DNA of 64,000 nucleotides from Cordylochernes scorpioides. Its lineage: Eukaryota > Arthropoda > Arachnida > Pseudoscorpiones > Chernetidae. The stretch is from contig CP092874.1 in assembly GCA_030710605.1 (NCBI GenBank), positions 37,398,696 to 37,462,695 on the forward strand, given 5' to 3'. The first letter of the stretch is position 1. Each line of letters opens with the position of its first letter. Both the position numbers and the translations under genes were made by a program. The notes under the pieces were generated by a model. That model made no database searches. It was given only the letters and a program-made list of their open reading frames with translations, and was not told the origin of the DNA. This document shows, piece by piece, positions 11,229 through 22,098 of this stretch.

Positions 11229-11638
11229 TGATGACAACTTCGAGACGATGATGGGAACCTAGCTTAACTCGCTGCCGCCCGGAGCTTACACCATCGTCGT
11301 TGCTGGACGACGAAAGACTTGTTCTCAGTAGGTGCGTCGTCTTCCAGTCCCCGGGGGTGAAGCCTTCCTCGGTCCCGGGGGGAGTTCTCCCGGCTGAGCT
11401 GGTAGACTGAGGTAAGGGATATCCCCCCCCCCCCGCCCGCCCCTCTGAACCAAAATAGACGCCGCACCTTACTCAGCCATGCCAACCTTAATACCGACTA
11501 ACTTTCCTCCTCCATTGTTGCCCTCTCGTTTCTATAGAACGCACCACTTGTTATTTTCACAGCCTATCCTAAAATTGCTTCAATGACCCCCGATTCTCAC
11601 TAAAGTCCAACTCCACCAGCGAGTGCAAGTAACCAAAC
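11229..11638. other. Spacer with poly-C tract
   Basis: The C-run at about 11422-11440 is 12 bases longer in copy 2 (around 27327-27350). No recognised gene. Confidence 0.5.
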
Positions 11639-11770
11639 GGGGCTCTGGCATATTTGTAAGTGTAAAAGTCGAACTGCTTTTCATATGTGTAGACATGTGG
11701 TGCACTTACAGTAAAAGAAGGTGTCAACTTTTACCCACCATGATTATCATGGCCTTTTCCACGTGTACAA
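11639..11770. repeat. Dispersed element related to the 78-bp satellite
   Basis: It starts GGGGCTCTGGCA and includes ACATGTGTAGACATGT-like and GTGCACTTACAG sequences, then CACCATGATTATCATGGCC. It shares its whole 3' half with the 78-bp satellite unit. GTAAGTG and GTGCACTTAC form an internal inverted repeat, as in a foldback MITE. Other copies are at 17105-17236, 27554-27685 and 33020-33151. Confidence 0.7.
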
Positions 11771-12237
11771 GGAATAATAATTATAAAACAACCTCTTTGC
11801 GGAGAGAGCATACAAAATAATACAACATAAAGTTGCGATGATATTCATGTACCAAAAGATGCACCTCTACTTTTAAATATCCAAAAAAAACAATGTATTT
11901 TGTTTATCACCCCAGTACAAAACGTAAAGGTGGTAATAAGGAATGAGCCACACAACACCAGTTTAGGATAATTCAGATAAAAAACCAATCTGTATATCGT
12001 TATATGTTTTATTGCGTATTTAAAGAGAGAGAGAGAGGAGCCTCATTGCTGCCCACACAATGTTTAAAATATATTTTAATTGAAATATAAACCCAACCAA
12101 CCTATTCCATCTCACTAGGCTCAATTGCCATCAACGATATAAGCTGAAAGATACAATCTGCGTATATAATGGTTCTGGTCAATATAGGAGAATCAAGAGT
12201 GTCCTGCAAATTCAGAAAAATTGTGACAGAAGTGGAC
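11771..12237. other. AT-rich spacer, no gene recognised
   Basis: It contains a short GA microsatellite (12025-12040). Nothing else identifiable. Confidence 0.5.
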
Positions 12238-12335
12238 TGCGGGGCCGCCAACATCATCCGGAGGTCGCGTGCTGACGTCACTCTGGCCGCACAAGCACCA
12301 CTCTATCGTGCCTATCTTCGGCGTATCCAGTTCTC
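12238..12335 (+). repeat. Short GC-rich dispersed element with TGACGTCA
   Basis: The segment GGGGCCGCCAAC ... GTGCTGACGTCAC ... GGCCGCACAAGCACC ... CTATCTTCG is present in inverted orientation at 13045-13150. Both copies contain the palindrome TGACGTCA (a CRE-type octamer). The identity of the parent element is unknown. Confidence 0.6.
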
Positions 12336-12589
12336 TGTGGGCGGGTCGAGGTATCTGTCCATAGAGATTTGACGTATGGACCAACCGGGGGATTTCCGAG
12401 TCCAAATTATCTGTCTGCTAGAACTGCTACTAAACGTTTACTTTGAGTAAAAACAAAAAATTCAAATGCTCTCCCTGTCAGACAGAGATGTGCAATATTT
12501 GGAAAATTTTAAAAGATACAGAAATACAGTAACTTTAAGGAAAAAAGGCTTTTTGATAGGATTTATTTATTCCATTATTCACACGACAA

Positions 12590-13351
12590 TCTACAATTAG
12601 TAAACAAGTTGCTTAAATTTGTCCGTATACATCTGTCACTTGAACAGAAACAGAGATACCGAGAAACATGTAAGACCAGGCTTGAAATGGCCGCAGATGA
12701 TAATGGAAGGCTCAAAGTGATAACGGGGGATGAGTTTATGGTTATGTCCCGGAAACAAGACATCAACCAAAAGAATGGTGCGGTTAAGAAGAACCAAAAC
12801 CAAATAAAGTTCGCTTCTCTAACTCGAAATTCAACGTTCTGTTTGCAACATTTTTTTTTTATCACAAAGGACTGGTCTACCATCTTTTTGTTCCTGTAGG
12901 ACAAATCATCAGGTCTTTATCGGTATTTTGTGGCGGCTAAGGGAAGTCATAAGGTGGAAACAATAAGAAAAATAAGTTTCTCAGGATTGGGTTCTCCACC
13001 AGGACAACGCAAGACCTCACATGACTGTTGCAGTTTGCAGCACAGACAGCTCGGCGTGTGCACCGGCTATGGCGAAGATAAGCATGATTAAAGGGTGCTT
13101 GTGCGGCCAAAGTGACGTCAGCACGCGTGGGCCGGCGTTGGCGGCCCCACAACAAAGTTCCTATACCCTCTCAGGCCTCATACTCACCAGATCTTGCCCC
13201 AAATGACTTTTTCCTATACAGTAAAACAAAAATGTCTCTTAAAGAGCAATGATTTGAGCCACGAGAAGTCAAAATAGAAAATTCGCTGAAGTTCCTCAGA
13301 GGCTTGTAAAAATATGTTTATAAAAAATCTGCAAAAAATTGGGAAGCAAGA
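12590..13351 (+). pseudogene. mariner transposase (DD34D type), broken
   Basis: A decayed Tc1/mariner transposase. HLSLEQKQRY leads into a helical block and VITGDE, with the first catalytic Asp codon at 12729. After frameshifts VLHQDNARPH follows (second Asp, 13003), then SPDLAPND (third Asp, 13205) and a C-terminal block ending near NWEARW. The second and third Asp are ~67 codons apart instead of ~35. The excess ~97 bp is the inverted GC-rich element at 13045-13150. In-frame stops follow the third Asp. The N-terminal DNA-binding half was not identified. Enzymatically dead. Copy 2 is at 28505-29266. Confidence 0.8.
13045..13150 (-). repeat. Short GC-rich element inserted in mariner
   Basis: Reverse complement of the 12238-12335 element, including TGACGTCA. 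It sits between the codons of the second and third catalytic Asp of the mariner relic. Confidence 0.65.
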
Positions 13352-13358
13352 TGATCTA

Positions 13359-13580
13359 CACTCATGGACAAAACTTAAGGAAGTTTTACCATGTATATCG
13401 GGATTCAGACAATATTACACTCATGGACAAAACTTAAGGAAGTTGTACCTTTTAGCATGTATATCGGGATTCAGACAATAACTTTGAAAGATATTACAAT
13501 GACCTTTATTGAAAACACACGAAATAACCAAGTGTGAATAAAATTGCCTCTATCTCCTTCAAAAAAAAAAAAAAAAAAAC
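13359..13580 (+). mobile_element. MITE end with a second copy inserted in it
   Basis: CACTCATGGACAAAACTTAA begins at 13359 (preceded by TA) and again at 13418 (preceded by TA). The first copy is interrupted after ~57 bp by the second. The insert runs on past the internal TATTACA.TGAC sequence to an A-run. No coding capacity. Copy 2 is at 29274-29495. Confidence 0.6.
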
Positions 13581-13815
13581 AGACACTGGCAACGTCAATT
13601 ATCCATGAATGTAGGTGCTTGACGCAAAAGCGGATTATTTTGAAGATTACTGAATAAAATTTTCTTCTGACTTTATTTTATTCAACAACAACAACGACAA
13701 AAAGGCTTTTATAAGGGCCCATTGCCCTGTATGGATTCGCCATACAACAACAAAATAATACAGTAATTTTTCTCCCTTTCCCCATGTGTACGTGGGCCTT
13801 TGTTTGAAAAGTGAT

Positions 13816-15985
13816 TTATTTACACATCTGTTCTAAAATTTCCTCACTACCTCTTTTGTGTATGAATCTATTAACAATTGATCTGTAGAAATTATAGAGT
13901 TCTATTGCTATATTTTTCTTTTCTGAAATAGTTCTCAGCGTCTTCAGTGGGTTGGTAAATCTCCAGAAGGTGTTTTTAACAGTTTTTTTTAAATCTTTCT
14001 TCACCTAAATATTTGCATTCTATGATATAGTGGAAGATTTCATCAGATATCATATTTCCACAAATCCTGCAGTGAATGTTTTCCTTTTTGATGATGAGAA
14101 TATGACTTTCTCTATCTAGGGTTGAAGTAATTCTAGTCCGTGCAATGAAGGCAATTATCTTCGATGACAGATTCCATGACAAGTATCGTTCTGGCATAAA
14201 GTAATTACAGATAAGTTTATAGTTTGAAATTTTTTTCGAATTGTCGAGTCTAGCGAAGTCTTGTTGAATAAGCTCTTCTATTTTTGTTTTCATAATCTTA
14301 GGAAGTTATTTTTTAATTGTATCATAGTTCGGTGGGAGGTTCAGCCATGACTGACCACAACAGTTGATTATATCATTAACTGTTTTGTATAATCCTATAG
14401 AGTTTTTTGACATTTGATGTACTTCTTTCAGTCTGTTCCAGCATAATTTTGGCAGTCTGCACTTGTCCATTTCCAGTATTCTCATGTAGTATTTCAATGT
14501 TACTTTTGTGGCGGTAGCAGTAAGTGAGATTCTTCCAGTCTTCAATCTAAATATGTGCCCCGGGATATATCTAGGTAAATCAAGAAATTTTTTTATGGAA
14601 TGGGGTGTAGGGGTGCAGCTTTCGTTGATCATGGCACAATGATCCAGGCACACTTTGGTGAAAGTCTGACTTTGCCTGTAGTTTGAGGCCGTTCCTATGG
14701 AAGCAGACGCCTTTGCTGCCGACTCTAACATGAGTACAGACGCAGCTCCTCCGTATCCCTTGCTGAGGTCCATCAACTGGGTCAGTTGAAGTCAGGATTT
14801 TTAAAGAGGTCTACTCCTCTTCTAACAATGCTGCTGTTGGTCCGCGACTGCTTATTTGTCAGAGTTATTCTGCTTGTTTCGCAGCTGGCCTTCATATCTG
14901 AAGGTCGTTCCCCTATCCGCCACCTGGGGACGCGCCCTGTAGCAGTCAGCTCTGCCAAGGTGCCAATCGTGTAATCTTTACACAAGGGGATAAGAAACAA
15001 CAACAACAAGTTTTTTATAAATGAGGTTTGAAGTTGCTCTATAGTTTCCCCATTATCGCAGGCCCACACTGGGGCCACGTAAAAAATAATTGATTTTATC
15101 GAAGATTCAAATAGTTTGAATGCAACTTCTATCGAATCGATTTTTTTCTCTTTTTAGAAAACCAATGGTTGAGTTTAGTGCGGTATATGTCTTTGCTTTG
15201 AAAACTAGTGCAGCTTGTCTGGTACTGTGTGTGTTTGTATAGGGGAATCCCAGATATGTTATTCTAGGGGTGACAGTCAACGGAGTGCCTCCCCAGAACC
15301 AGTTTTCATTTCTTGCTGGTCTTCCACCATTTCTGAACACCATTATTTTTGTCTTTTTTTCATTTAACACTAATTTATTTTCCTTCAGATAGGTTCTAAG
15401 TAAATTGATTTTGCTTTGCAAATTGATTTTTAATTCTCCTATTATTGCTATGTCATCTGCATACATGAGAAGATGGAGGAAGCCGAAGTCTGGAAGATAG
15501 AATCCTGTAAGTGAAGAATTATTATAATATTCAATTAGATCAGATATATAAGTTATAAATAGTAGAGGTGACAGTGGCTCTCTCTTTAAAACTCGGGAAT
15601 CAATTTTTACGTTGTTTGAGTATTTACCTTTCCATCTAACTGAGATGTTTGCTGCCTCATAATAACTTTTTATTATTGATATAAACCTTGGGCTGATCCC
15701 CATTTTTTGTAATTTATTCCAGAGTATTTCGTGAGGAACTGTGTCAAATGCCTTGGTCAAATCAACAAAGAAAATGTATAGTTTACCTCGTTTCTTTCTT
15801 AAAGATAGTTGGATAAGGGTATTCAGGGTAAAAATATGGTCTAGACATGAGCGGTGTTTTCGGAATCCTGCTTGATTTTCTCCTATATAATATCTTTTCT
15901 CAATCCAATTGTTGAGTCTGTTTCTTAGAATTGAGGTAAATAATTTGGACATATTGCTGCATAGTGCAATTCCTATTACTTCATT
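13816..15985 (-). pseudogene. LINE ORF2 (reverse transcriptase), interrupted
   Basis: From 15985 the frame shows RT fingers and palm: AGFRKHRS, FVDLTKAFD (catalytic Asp) and LLMYADDIA (YADD box). The block equivalent to QGCPLSPLLF reads REPLSPLLF, losing the usual Gly-Cys. A break near 15107 leads to a second frame (APVWACDNG...SFIKN), which is cut by the nested insertion and resumes as LDLPRYIPGHIFRLKTGR. The C-terminal finger is CRIC...HYIIEC. A frameshift in a T-run near 13985 separates the last ~60 residues. No RNase H is present. LINE RT performs target-primed reverse transcription; this copy cannot. Confidence 0.8.
14597..15007 (+). mobile_element. Retroelement 3' end nested antisense in LINE
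   Basis: Begins GGAATGGGGTG and ends in AACAACAACAAC. It is flanked by similar AA(A/G)TTTTTTAT sequences (14585-14596 and 15008-15018) that fit a target-site duplication. It splits the LINE frame between SFIKN and KKFLDLPRY. Its end (GTGTAATCTTTACACAAGGG then AAC repeats) matches the LINE 3' end at 4210-4258. It may be a SINE using that LINE's machinery. Confidence 0.75.
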
Positions 15986-15990
15986 TTATT

Positions 15991-16284
15991 CTTGAATTTC
16001 ATAAATTCCGGGTATATTTAATGAAAGTACTTTGTACCTATGTAGTGATACAGAAGTAAATTATAAAAGAGAAATAAAAGAGAAGAAGCTTTTCCATAGA
16101 GAATAATTCCCAGGTGATTCAAGCAGAGTTAGTCATTCCCAGCCAGACACCACTATTGATGGAATGCCAAATTCCTAAATCATTGAGTTACCAAGGGCAT
16201 CTGTTTAAGCAGTCAAGTTCATGTTAACTCCATTTTGGTGCCAAAACGGAGTTAAATTGGGACTGATAAGGCACAATTTAGATT
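15991..16284. other. Spacer, no gene recognised
   Basis: AT-rich. ACTCCATTTTGGTGCC and GGCACCAAAATGGAGT-like words (around 16229-16255) form a short hairpin. Confidence 0.4.
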
Positions 16285-16486
16285 ATAAACACAAAGTAAT
16301 AAGGCCAAATCCAAATGAATAAATAGTGTGTGACGCTTTGTTAACACTTGATAACAGTTACTTTTTAAAACATGCTTTGGTATAATTTCTCATTCAGCAC
16401 TTTTGTCTGAAGATGGTAACAATGGTATTACTGAAACGTCACACATTTTATTTATTTGGATTTGGTCTTATTACCTCTTGTATTTA
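16285..16486. repeat. Foldback element (TAAACACAAAGTAATAAG family)
   Basis: The left arm TAAACACAAAGTAATAAGGC..GTGTGTGACG and right arm CGTCACACA..GGTCTTATTACCTCTTGTATTTA are inverted repeats. The loop contains CTGAAGATGGTAACAATGG then CTGAAACGTC. Same family as 20904-21018, 32200-32401 and 37202-37390. Confidence 0.7.
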
Positions 16487-17104
16487 AATTGTGACTAAAA
16501 TTGATTCATTCCTGAGGTTTCTATTGAATGGGAACAATAATAAATGCATTTGTATTCCTTTTTTTTTTCTGAAAGATAGTTACATTGACATATGTTGATG
16601 TTAGGAAAATTGAAGAGAGGAAAGCTTCCATTGAGATGACTAGAAGGGGTTAAAGAAAGCAACCAGTAGGTTTCTAGATTAGCTGAGAGTGATGGTCACC
16701 GTCCGACCAAATTGAAGAATATTTCTCTTTAGAGTCACAAAAAGTTGAACTTTATGGATGTTAACAACAATTAGAAAAGTCATATTCTTGTTTATTGTTG
16801 TTGTAAGTGTCCTTCAAGTCAAGTTCGACTTTTGGTGACTAGATGGGAAAATATTTTCTAATTTGATCTTGTTCATTAGGAAAAATTACTTGATGCTGGA
16901 AATATGAACTGAATGGAGAGGGTTGCTGTTCAAAATTTTGCTCAATTATAATGTGGTGTGGCCTCAAAAGAAAGTTCAAACTTTACATGAAATTTGCCTT
17001 GAGCCTCATTCACCTTGTCCTTACTCCCCTAGACAAGTTGGGATTCCTCTACTGATATTTGGAAGGTTTAAAATTGATCAGTTTATATAGAGGAAGTATG
17101 TATA
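16487..17104. other. Spacer, no gene recognised
   Basis: No supported coding frame, RNA gene or paired terminal repeat was found in this stretch. Confidence 0.4.
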
Positions 17105-17236
17105 GGGGCTCTGGCACATTTGTAAGTGCAAAGTCGAACTGCTTTTCACATGTGTAGACATGTGGTGCACTTACAGTAAAAGCAGTTGCTTTCTTCTACC
17201 CACTATGATTTTCATGACCTGTACCACGTGTACTCA
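17105..17236. repeat. Satellite-progenitor element next to its array
   Basis: Dispersed element GGGGCTCTGGCACATTTGTA... containing ACATGTGTAGACATGTGGTG and CTTACAGTAAAAGC. It is followed within ~50 bp by the 78-bp array, whose unit is a diverged version of its 3' part. Confidence 0.7.
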
Positions 17237-17288
17237 GGATAAGCAAAAAAAAAAATGTATAGGGGACTACTTTATAAATAATAAAAGT

Positions 17289-18628
17289 TACAAGCTGTCA
17301 CAATCCTCTACCCACCATGTTATCATGGCCTGGGGTACTACATGTGTAGACATGTGGTGTACTTACAGTACAGGCTGTCACAACCTTCTACCCACCATGT
17401 TATCATGGCCTGGTACTACATGTGTAGACATGTGGTGTACTTACAGTACAGGCTGTCACAACCTTCTACCCACCATGGTTATCATGGCCTGGGTACTACA
17501 TGTGTAGACATGTGGTGTACTTACAGTACAAACTGTCACAACCCTCTACCCACCATGTTATCATGGCCTGGGTACTACATGTGTAGACATGTGGTGTACT
17601 TACAGTACAAGCTGTCACAACCCTCTACCCACCATGTTATCATGGCCTGGTACTACATGTGTAGACATGCGGTGTACTTACAGTACAAGCTGTCACAACC
17701 TTCTACCCACCATGGTTATCATGGCCTGGGGTACTACATGTGTAGACATGCGGTGTACTTACAGTACAAGCTGTCACAACCCTCTACCCACCATGGTTAT
17801 CATGGCCTGGGTACTACATGTGTAGACATGTGTGTACTTACAGTACAAGCTTTCACAACCCTCTACCCACCATGTTATCATGGCCTGGTACTACATGTGT
17901 AGACATGTGGTGTACTTACAGTACAAGCTGTCACAACCTTCTACCCACCATGTTATCATGGCCTGGTACTACATGTGTAGACATGTGATGTACTTACAGT
18001 ACAAGCTGTCACAACCCTCTACCCACCATGGTTATCATGGCCTGGTACTACATGTGTAGACATGTGGTGTACTTACAGTACAAGCTTCACAACCCTCTAC
18101 CCACATGTTATCATGGCCTGGTACTACATGTGTAGACATGCGGTGTACTTACAGTACAAGCTGTCACAACCCTTCTACCCACCATGGTTATCATGGCCTG
18201 GGTACTACATGTGTAGACATGTGGTGTACTTTACAGTACAAGCTTGTCACAACCCTCTACCCACCATGTTATCATGGCCTGGTACTACATGTGTAGACAT
18301 GTGGTGTACTTACAGTACAAGCTTCACAACCCTCTACCTCCATGTTATCATGGCCTGTTACTACATGTGTAGACATGTGGTGTACTTACAGTACAAGCTT
18401 TCACAACCCTCTACCCACCATGTTATCATGGCCTGGTACTACATGTGTAGACATGTGTGTACATACAGTACAAGTTGTCACAACCCTCTACCCACCATGT
18501 TATCATGGCCTGGTACTACAATGTGTAGACATGTGGTGTACTTACAGTACAAGTTGTCACAACCCTCTATCCACCATGATTATCATGGCCTGGTACTACA
18601 TGTGTAGACATGTGGTGTACTTACAGTA
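17289..18628. repeat. 78-bp satellite, ~17 units (copy 1)
   Basis: The unit starts TGTCACAACCCTCTACCCAC and runs through CATGTTATCATGGCC and TACATGTGTAGACATGTGG to CTTACAGTACAAGC. Its ACATGTGTAGACATGT core is nearly palindromic. 78 is divisible by 3, so single-frame 26-residue repeat peptides appear open; these are artefacts. Many units here have 1-2-base deletions (for example GTGTGTAC for GTGGTGTAC, and CTACCTCCATG) that are absent from the copy-2 array. Confidence 0.95.
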
Positions 18629-19720
18629 AAAGGCAGTCACAAACTATCCATCATGATTACCATTGTCATGTACAACATATGTATACATTTGTAAAAATAA
18701 AATAATAATAATAAAACAAGAGCCCTATAATGACATTATAAAATTTAAATATATTTTTATTGCATTAACACAATTACATGGCACATGATTTTGTTGACAT
18801 AAGATTCAAAAACCTTTAACATACTTAATTAGATTACTTATATATATACACACTATAGCTAATACAATAACAAAAAAAAATTGATCATTTAATTATTCCA
18901 TAATAGTTTTATATAAGTAGTTAATAAAATAATTTTTAAATGAGTACCTTTTTTATTTGAAATGTGCAAGCTTTAAAGTCAAAATTGTTTTTCTTCTACT
19001 ATTTCTGAGTTGATGTTTCTAGACACAGTAGGACTACCTCTCTGTAAAGGACAACAGCTAGTTTCATAGAGCCAAAGTGTCCTTTAGAGCAAGGTGTCCT
19101 CTTACAGGAGAGCTACTCTAGTAGAACCTCCATGAGGGTACATCTATAAAGGACAATTTTCATTTACAAAATTACCATTTTTAACCTTTTTTGCAACTCT
19201 CTGATAAGAGGACACCTCTCCCTAAAGGACACTTTGGTTCTGCAATTAGGTGTCCTTTTACAGGGAGGTTCACCTGTATATAGTAAAAATGGGTCATTTT
19301 GGAAATGAAAACTGTCCTTTGTAGAGGTTTCTAACATGAGTGTCCTTTCAAGGAGGTTGTTCTGTTATATAAACCTGTAGAAAAGAGAGTTTAACTTGAA
19401 AGCTTGCACTTCAAATTGAAAAAAAAAAAAAGCTTATTCTAAGAAATAAACTTTTAGAATTTCACAATTTTACTGTTAAATTATACAATTAATGGCAATT
19501 TGTAGATAAATATAATGTGAAATTAATTATAGTCAATTAGAATTTAAATAAGGCTTCTTAGGAAAGCAAAAATCTTCCTCAATTACCAGCTTTGTCGGCG
19601 TTCTTTCCAAGTGATTGTTTATATATTTTATTAACAAAGATATTTTAAAAAATGTTGGCTCTTTTTTCCTTTGTTTCAGTTTAAACTTCATTGAAATCAA
19701 TTAGGATGAAATTTTTTTAA
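18629..19720. other. AT-rich spacer with decayed pogo-like MITEs
   Basis: 19020-19370 contains repeated AGTAGAACCTCC / AAAGGACA / AGGTGTCC words in both orientations. These are pieces of the MITE family seen intact at 38007-38170. No gene. Compared with copy 2 (34939-36019) there are several homopolymer-length differences. Confidence 0.5.
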
Positions 19721-20231
19721 TCTATATATAAAAATGAATGTTTGTATGTTTGTCTGTCTGTATGTCCGTATACAAATTCACAATAGTTCACTAATTCAAA
19801 CCAAAACTTCCATACATAGGTAAAAGAATACGGGGAAGACGATAGGCTATTTTAAAAAATATATAAATCAATTATTAAAACTATATATTTTTAGTCAGAA
19901 AATGATGATGACGATATTGCTGTATCATGTTTGATTATCAGATACAAAATTATAATCGGGAAAAATTCCAAAAAGCAGAGACCACGGGTGAAACCAGTTC
20001 ATTATTTTGGTACACAGGAACAAAATTCTAACAGAAAAACATTCATTCGAGCAGAAAACAAAAGCCAGATCATCTTTCTATAAAAATATCGCTTCTCAGA
20101 CACAAAGTTTGGAGCGGGACATTTCACAAGAGTGACATCCACGGCGCCAATTTATAATTGTAACAAATAGTATTTGAATAGGGTACATTTAATAGGGTAA
20201 AACCCGGGCGTTGCCCGGGTCATTCGGCTAG
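19721..20231 (+). mobile_element. Non-autonomous Helitron
   Basis: It starts TCTATATATAAAAATGAATG directly after A. It ends with hairpin ACCCGGGC-GTT-GCCCGGGT (20202-20220), then 11 nt ending CTAG, directly followed by T. 5'-TC, a 3' hairpin ~10 nt before CTRR, and insertion between A and T with no duplication are the Helitron hallmarks. There is no Rep/helicase; the short internal frames are not recognisable. Copy 2 is 36020-36529. Confidence 0.85.
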
Positions 20232-20335
20232 TTTCTTATAAAAATATATAGTTATTCTTTGTTTCCAATTTTTTCTAAAAATAAAATAAGAGAAAAATAA
20301 TCTAAAAATTGAATAATAAATATCCTTGTACGATG

Positions 20336-20440
20336 TAGCCACTAGACATGTTGTTGTGCTGCCTGGAGTATAGGGGTTCCAGCTATGCTTTCTTTCTTCC
20401 TGTGGTGTATCTATATAAGACCGGTTGTCTTATATATATA
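20336..20440 (-). repeat. Single SINE-like unit (relative of ~250-bp repeat)
   Basis: On the minus strand it shares AGAC.ACCGGTCTTATA, GGAAG.AAGCATAG and CTCCAGGCAGCACA words with the tandem units at 1828-2828. Copy 2 is ~36631-36740. Confidence 0.65.
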
Positions 20441-20603
20441 AAGTATTAAATAATAATTAAAATAATTTATAAAAACTAAAATAAATTGAAGTCAATCCAT
20501 TATACTTCTTTAAAATTGTAACCATTAATAAATATAAATTTATTATAAAATAGAGAAAATCAACACAACGCTATTGTAAAATAAATCGCTAAGTTTCCAA
20601 TTA

Positions 20604-20819
20604 TCACAGTTTGAAGGTTCCACAGCGCGGTCCACGACAGATTTGGCGATGGCCAGGGAGGATGTTGCAGCTGGGGGACGGGGCGTTGCGCACGTGCAAC
20701 ACTCTGCCCTCCAGTCCGCAGTCAAACACAAAGTCATCCACCAGAGTCCCGTCTCTGCCTAGAGCTTGGCCCTCACTCCAGCCGGACCTCTGCACAGGAC
20801 ATCACTGTACTCAGCTATA
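20604..20819 (-). pseudogene. L2HGDH: L2HGDH 3'-terminal exon, frameshifted copy
   Basis: Same exon as 36902-37118 but with three single-base length changes: T for TG near 20619, an extra G near 20678 and a missing G near 20768. These break the frame, so only pieces such as [18 protein letters not shown] remain readable. All three lie in short G- or GT-rich runs and the exon is ~200 bp from the assembly gap. Sequencing or consensus error at a contig end is more likely than a true pseudogene. Confidence 0.8.
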
Positions 20820-20903
20820 CTGATAGGTACATTTGTATGAAGGTAAATTAATGGATATTCAAACATTATAAAAATGATAAGGCACAATTTGGATTATAGA
20901 TTA

Positions 20904-21018
20904 TAAACACAAGGTAATAAGACCAAATAAATAGTGTGTGACTTTAGGTAACAGAGTTGTTACCGAAACATCACACACTATTTATTTGGATTTGGAGTCT
21001 TATTACCTTGTGTTTAAA
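20904..21018. repeat. Foldback element at contig edge
   Basis: Arms TAAACACAAGGTAATAAG... and ...CTTATTACCTTGTGTTTA with a shortened centre; the loop present at 37290-37310 is missing. The sequence runs straight into the N gap, so the assembly stops in a palindrome. Confidence 0.75.
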
Positions 21019-21020
21019 AT

Positions 21021-21120
21021 NNNNNNNNNNNNNNNNNNNNNNNNNNNNNNNNNNNNNNNNNNNNNNNNNNNNNNNNNNNNNNNNNNNNNNNNNNNNNNNN
21101 NNNNNNNNNNNNNNNNNNNN
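21021..21120. other. Assembly gap (100 N)
   Basis: Exactly 100 Ns, the conventional length for a gap of unknown size. It separates the two copies of block B. Confidence 0.99.
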
Positions 21121-22098
21121 ATAAAATGAGTGAAAGATGCAATAAAGTTAGTGTGTCAGCTAAACGCCGTGAGGCTGTGTGGTGATTCTCTTGTTGTTAC
21201 ATCGCAATTGGATAAGGAGAATTTCTCAGTAGTCAATCCGCAGGTCGAGGTGAAAACATACAGTCCAAATTAAGCTCTGCCGAAAGATAGTCAACATCTA
21301 AAACAAAGGTTAAGGAGCTACACGGATTTCCAAACTATTACTGTGAGGATCCAAGCTCCAACACCGCTTTTAGAGATCTAATACTGTTTCGGACGATTCT
21401 GCTTGTATATGAGACATTGGAGAATTGAATCTTAGTTATGGTAGTAAGGCAAACTATGGACATAAGCTTTTTATTTTATAGAAGAGCCATTCGTGCTTAA
21501 TGGTTTTGGCGCGTTGTTGCCTTATAATATGATTATTACTTTACATAGGTTTGTACGGTAGTGTTTGGTTATCTTTCTCCCATTCGCTCTCTGTTATGTA
21601 AATATCCCGTGTAGTTGGCGACATCTCTCCTTGTCCAGGAATATGTATTATATGTAAATAAGTCGATAGTTGTTTTGATCAAATTAAACTCCCTTGTCAC
21701 TCTCTAACGTTTATATTCCCTCATTGTTCTACGTTACCCTATGCAACTTCCTAATATGCAAATATAGTATCTTCTTATATAGATAATCCTTTGTTTCTTG
21801 TAGAGCCTTAGTTAATCTTGAGACTGTCGTAGTGCTCAACGTTAGATGGAGATTGAAGAATACTTTACTTTTCGCCTATTATTCCTCTATAGATGGCCAC
21901 AAACAGTGGAACATCTGTTCACGTTTTCTGTTACACAGGCTACAAACACATCTGGGGGTAAAATACTTCAGCCCTCCTACTGACTCACTTCCGGCCGGAT
22001 ACTAATTGGTCAACTGGTTCACCGCAGCAATCTGCCCTCTCCATGTCTAGAAATATCTTCTACACTGCTGTGCGGACCGGGTAGTTGGCGATTTGCGC
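21121..22098. other. Copy of 5265-6241, no gene recognised
   Basis: Near-identical to copy 1 (one base shorter, near 21860). No supported feature. Confidence 0.5.

Larger units (their letters stand above)
13683..15990 (-). mobile_element. 5'-truncated LINE with nested retroelement
   Basis: Minus-strand non-LTR retrotransposon with a (GTT)n tail at 13683-13700. Its 3' UTR has the same AATAAAGGC-like end as the LINE at 1-1205. Coding sequence begins abruptly near 15985 in the middle of the RT (EVIGIALCSN...), so the element is 5' truncated. It is interrupted by a plus-strand element at 14597-15007. Copy 2 is at 29598-31905. Confidence 0.85.
5265..21020. repeat. Large duplicated block, copy 1 (B)
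   Basis: Block B is repeated as 21121-37390 in the same orientation. Coordinate offset is 15857 at the left, 15828 after the 29-bp array, 15902-15903 after the 37-bp array, 15915 after a poly-C run and ~16310 after the 78-bp array. The steps are therefore -1, +2 and about +5 repeat units plus homopolymer change. Between arrays the copies are nearly identical up to ~17200. Copy 1 accumulates single-base indels towards the gap. Confidence 0.95.

Noticed and set aside
12193-12405. Short antiparallel frames at 12169-12405 as host genes
   Set aside because: They overlap the dispersed GC-rich element on both strands and match no protein family I recognise.
17160-18629. 26-residue repeat proteins in the 78-bp arrays (also 33239-34937)
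   Set aside because: Array length divisible by three keeps frames open. There is no start context, the units vary silently and non-silently alike, and the DNA is a satellite.
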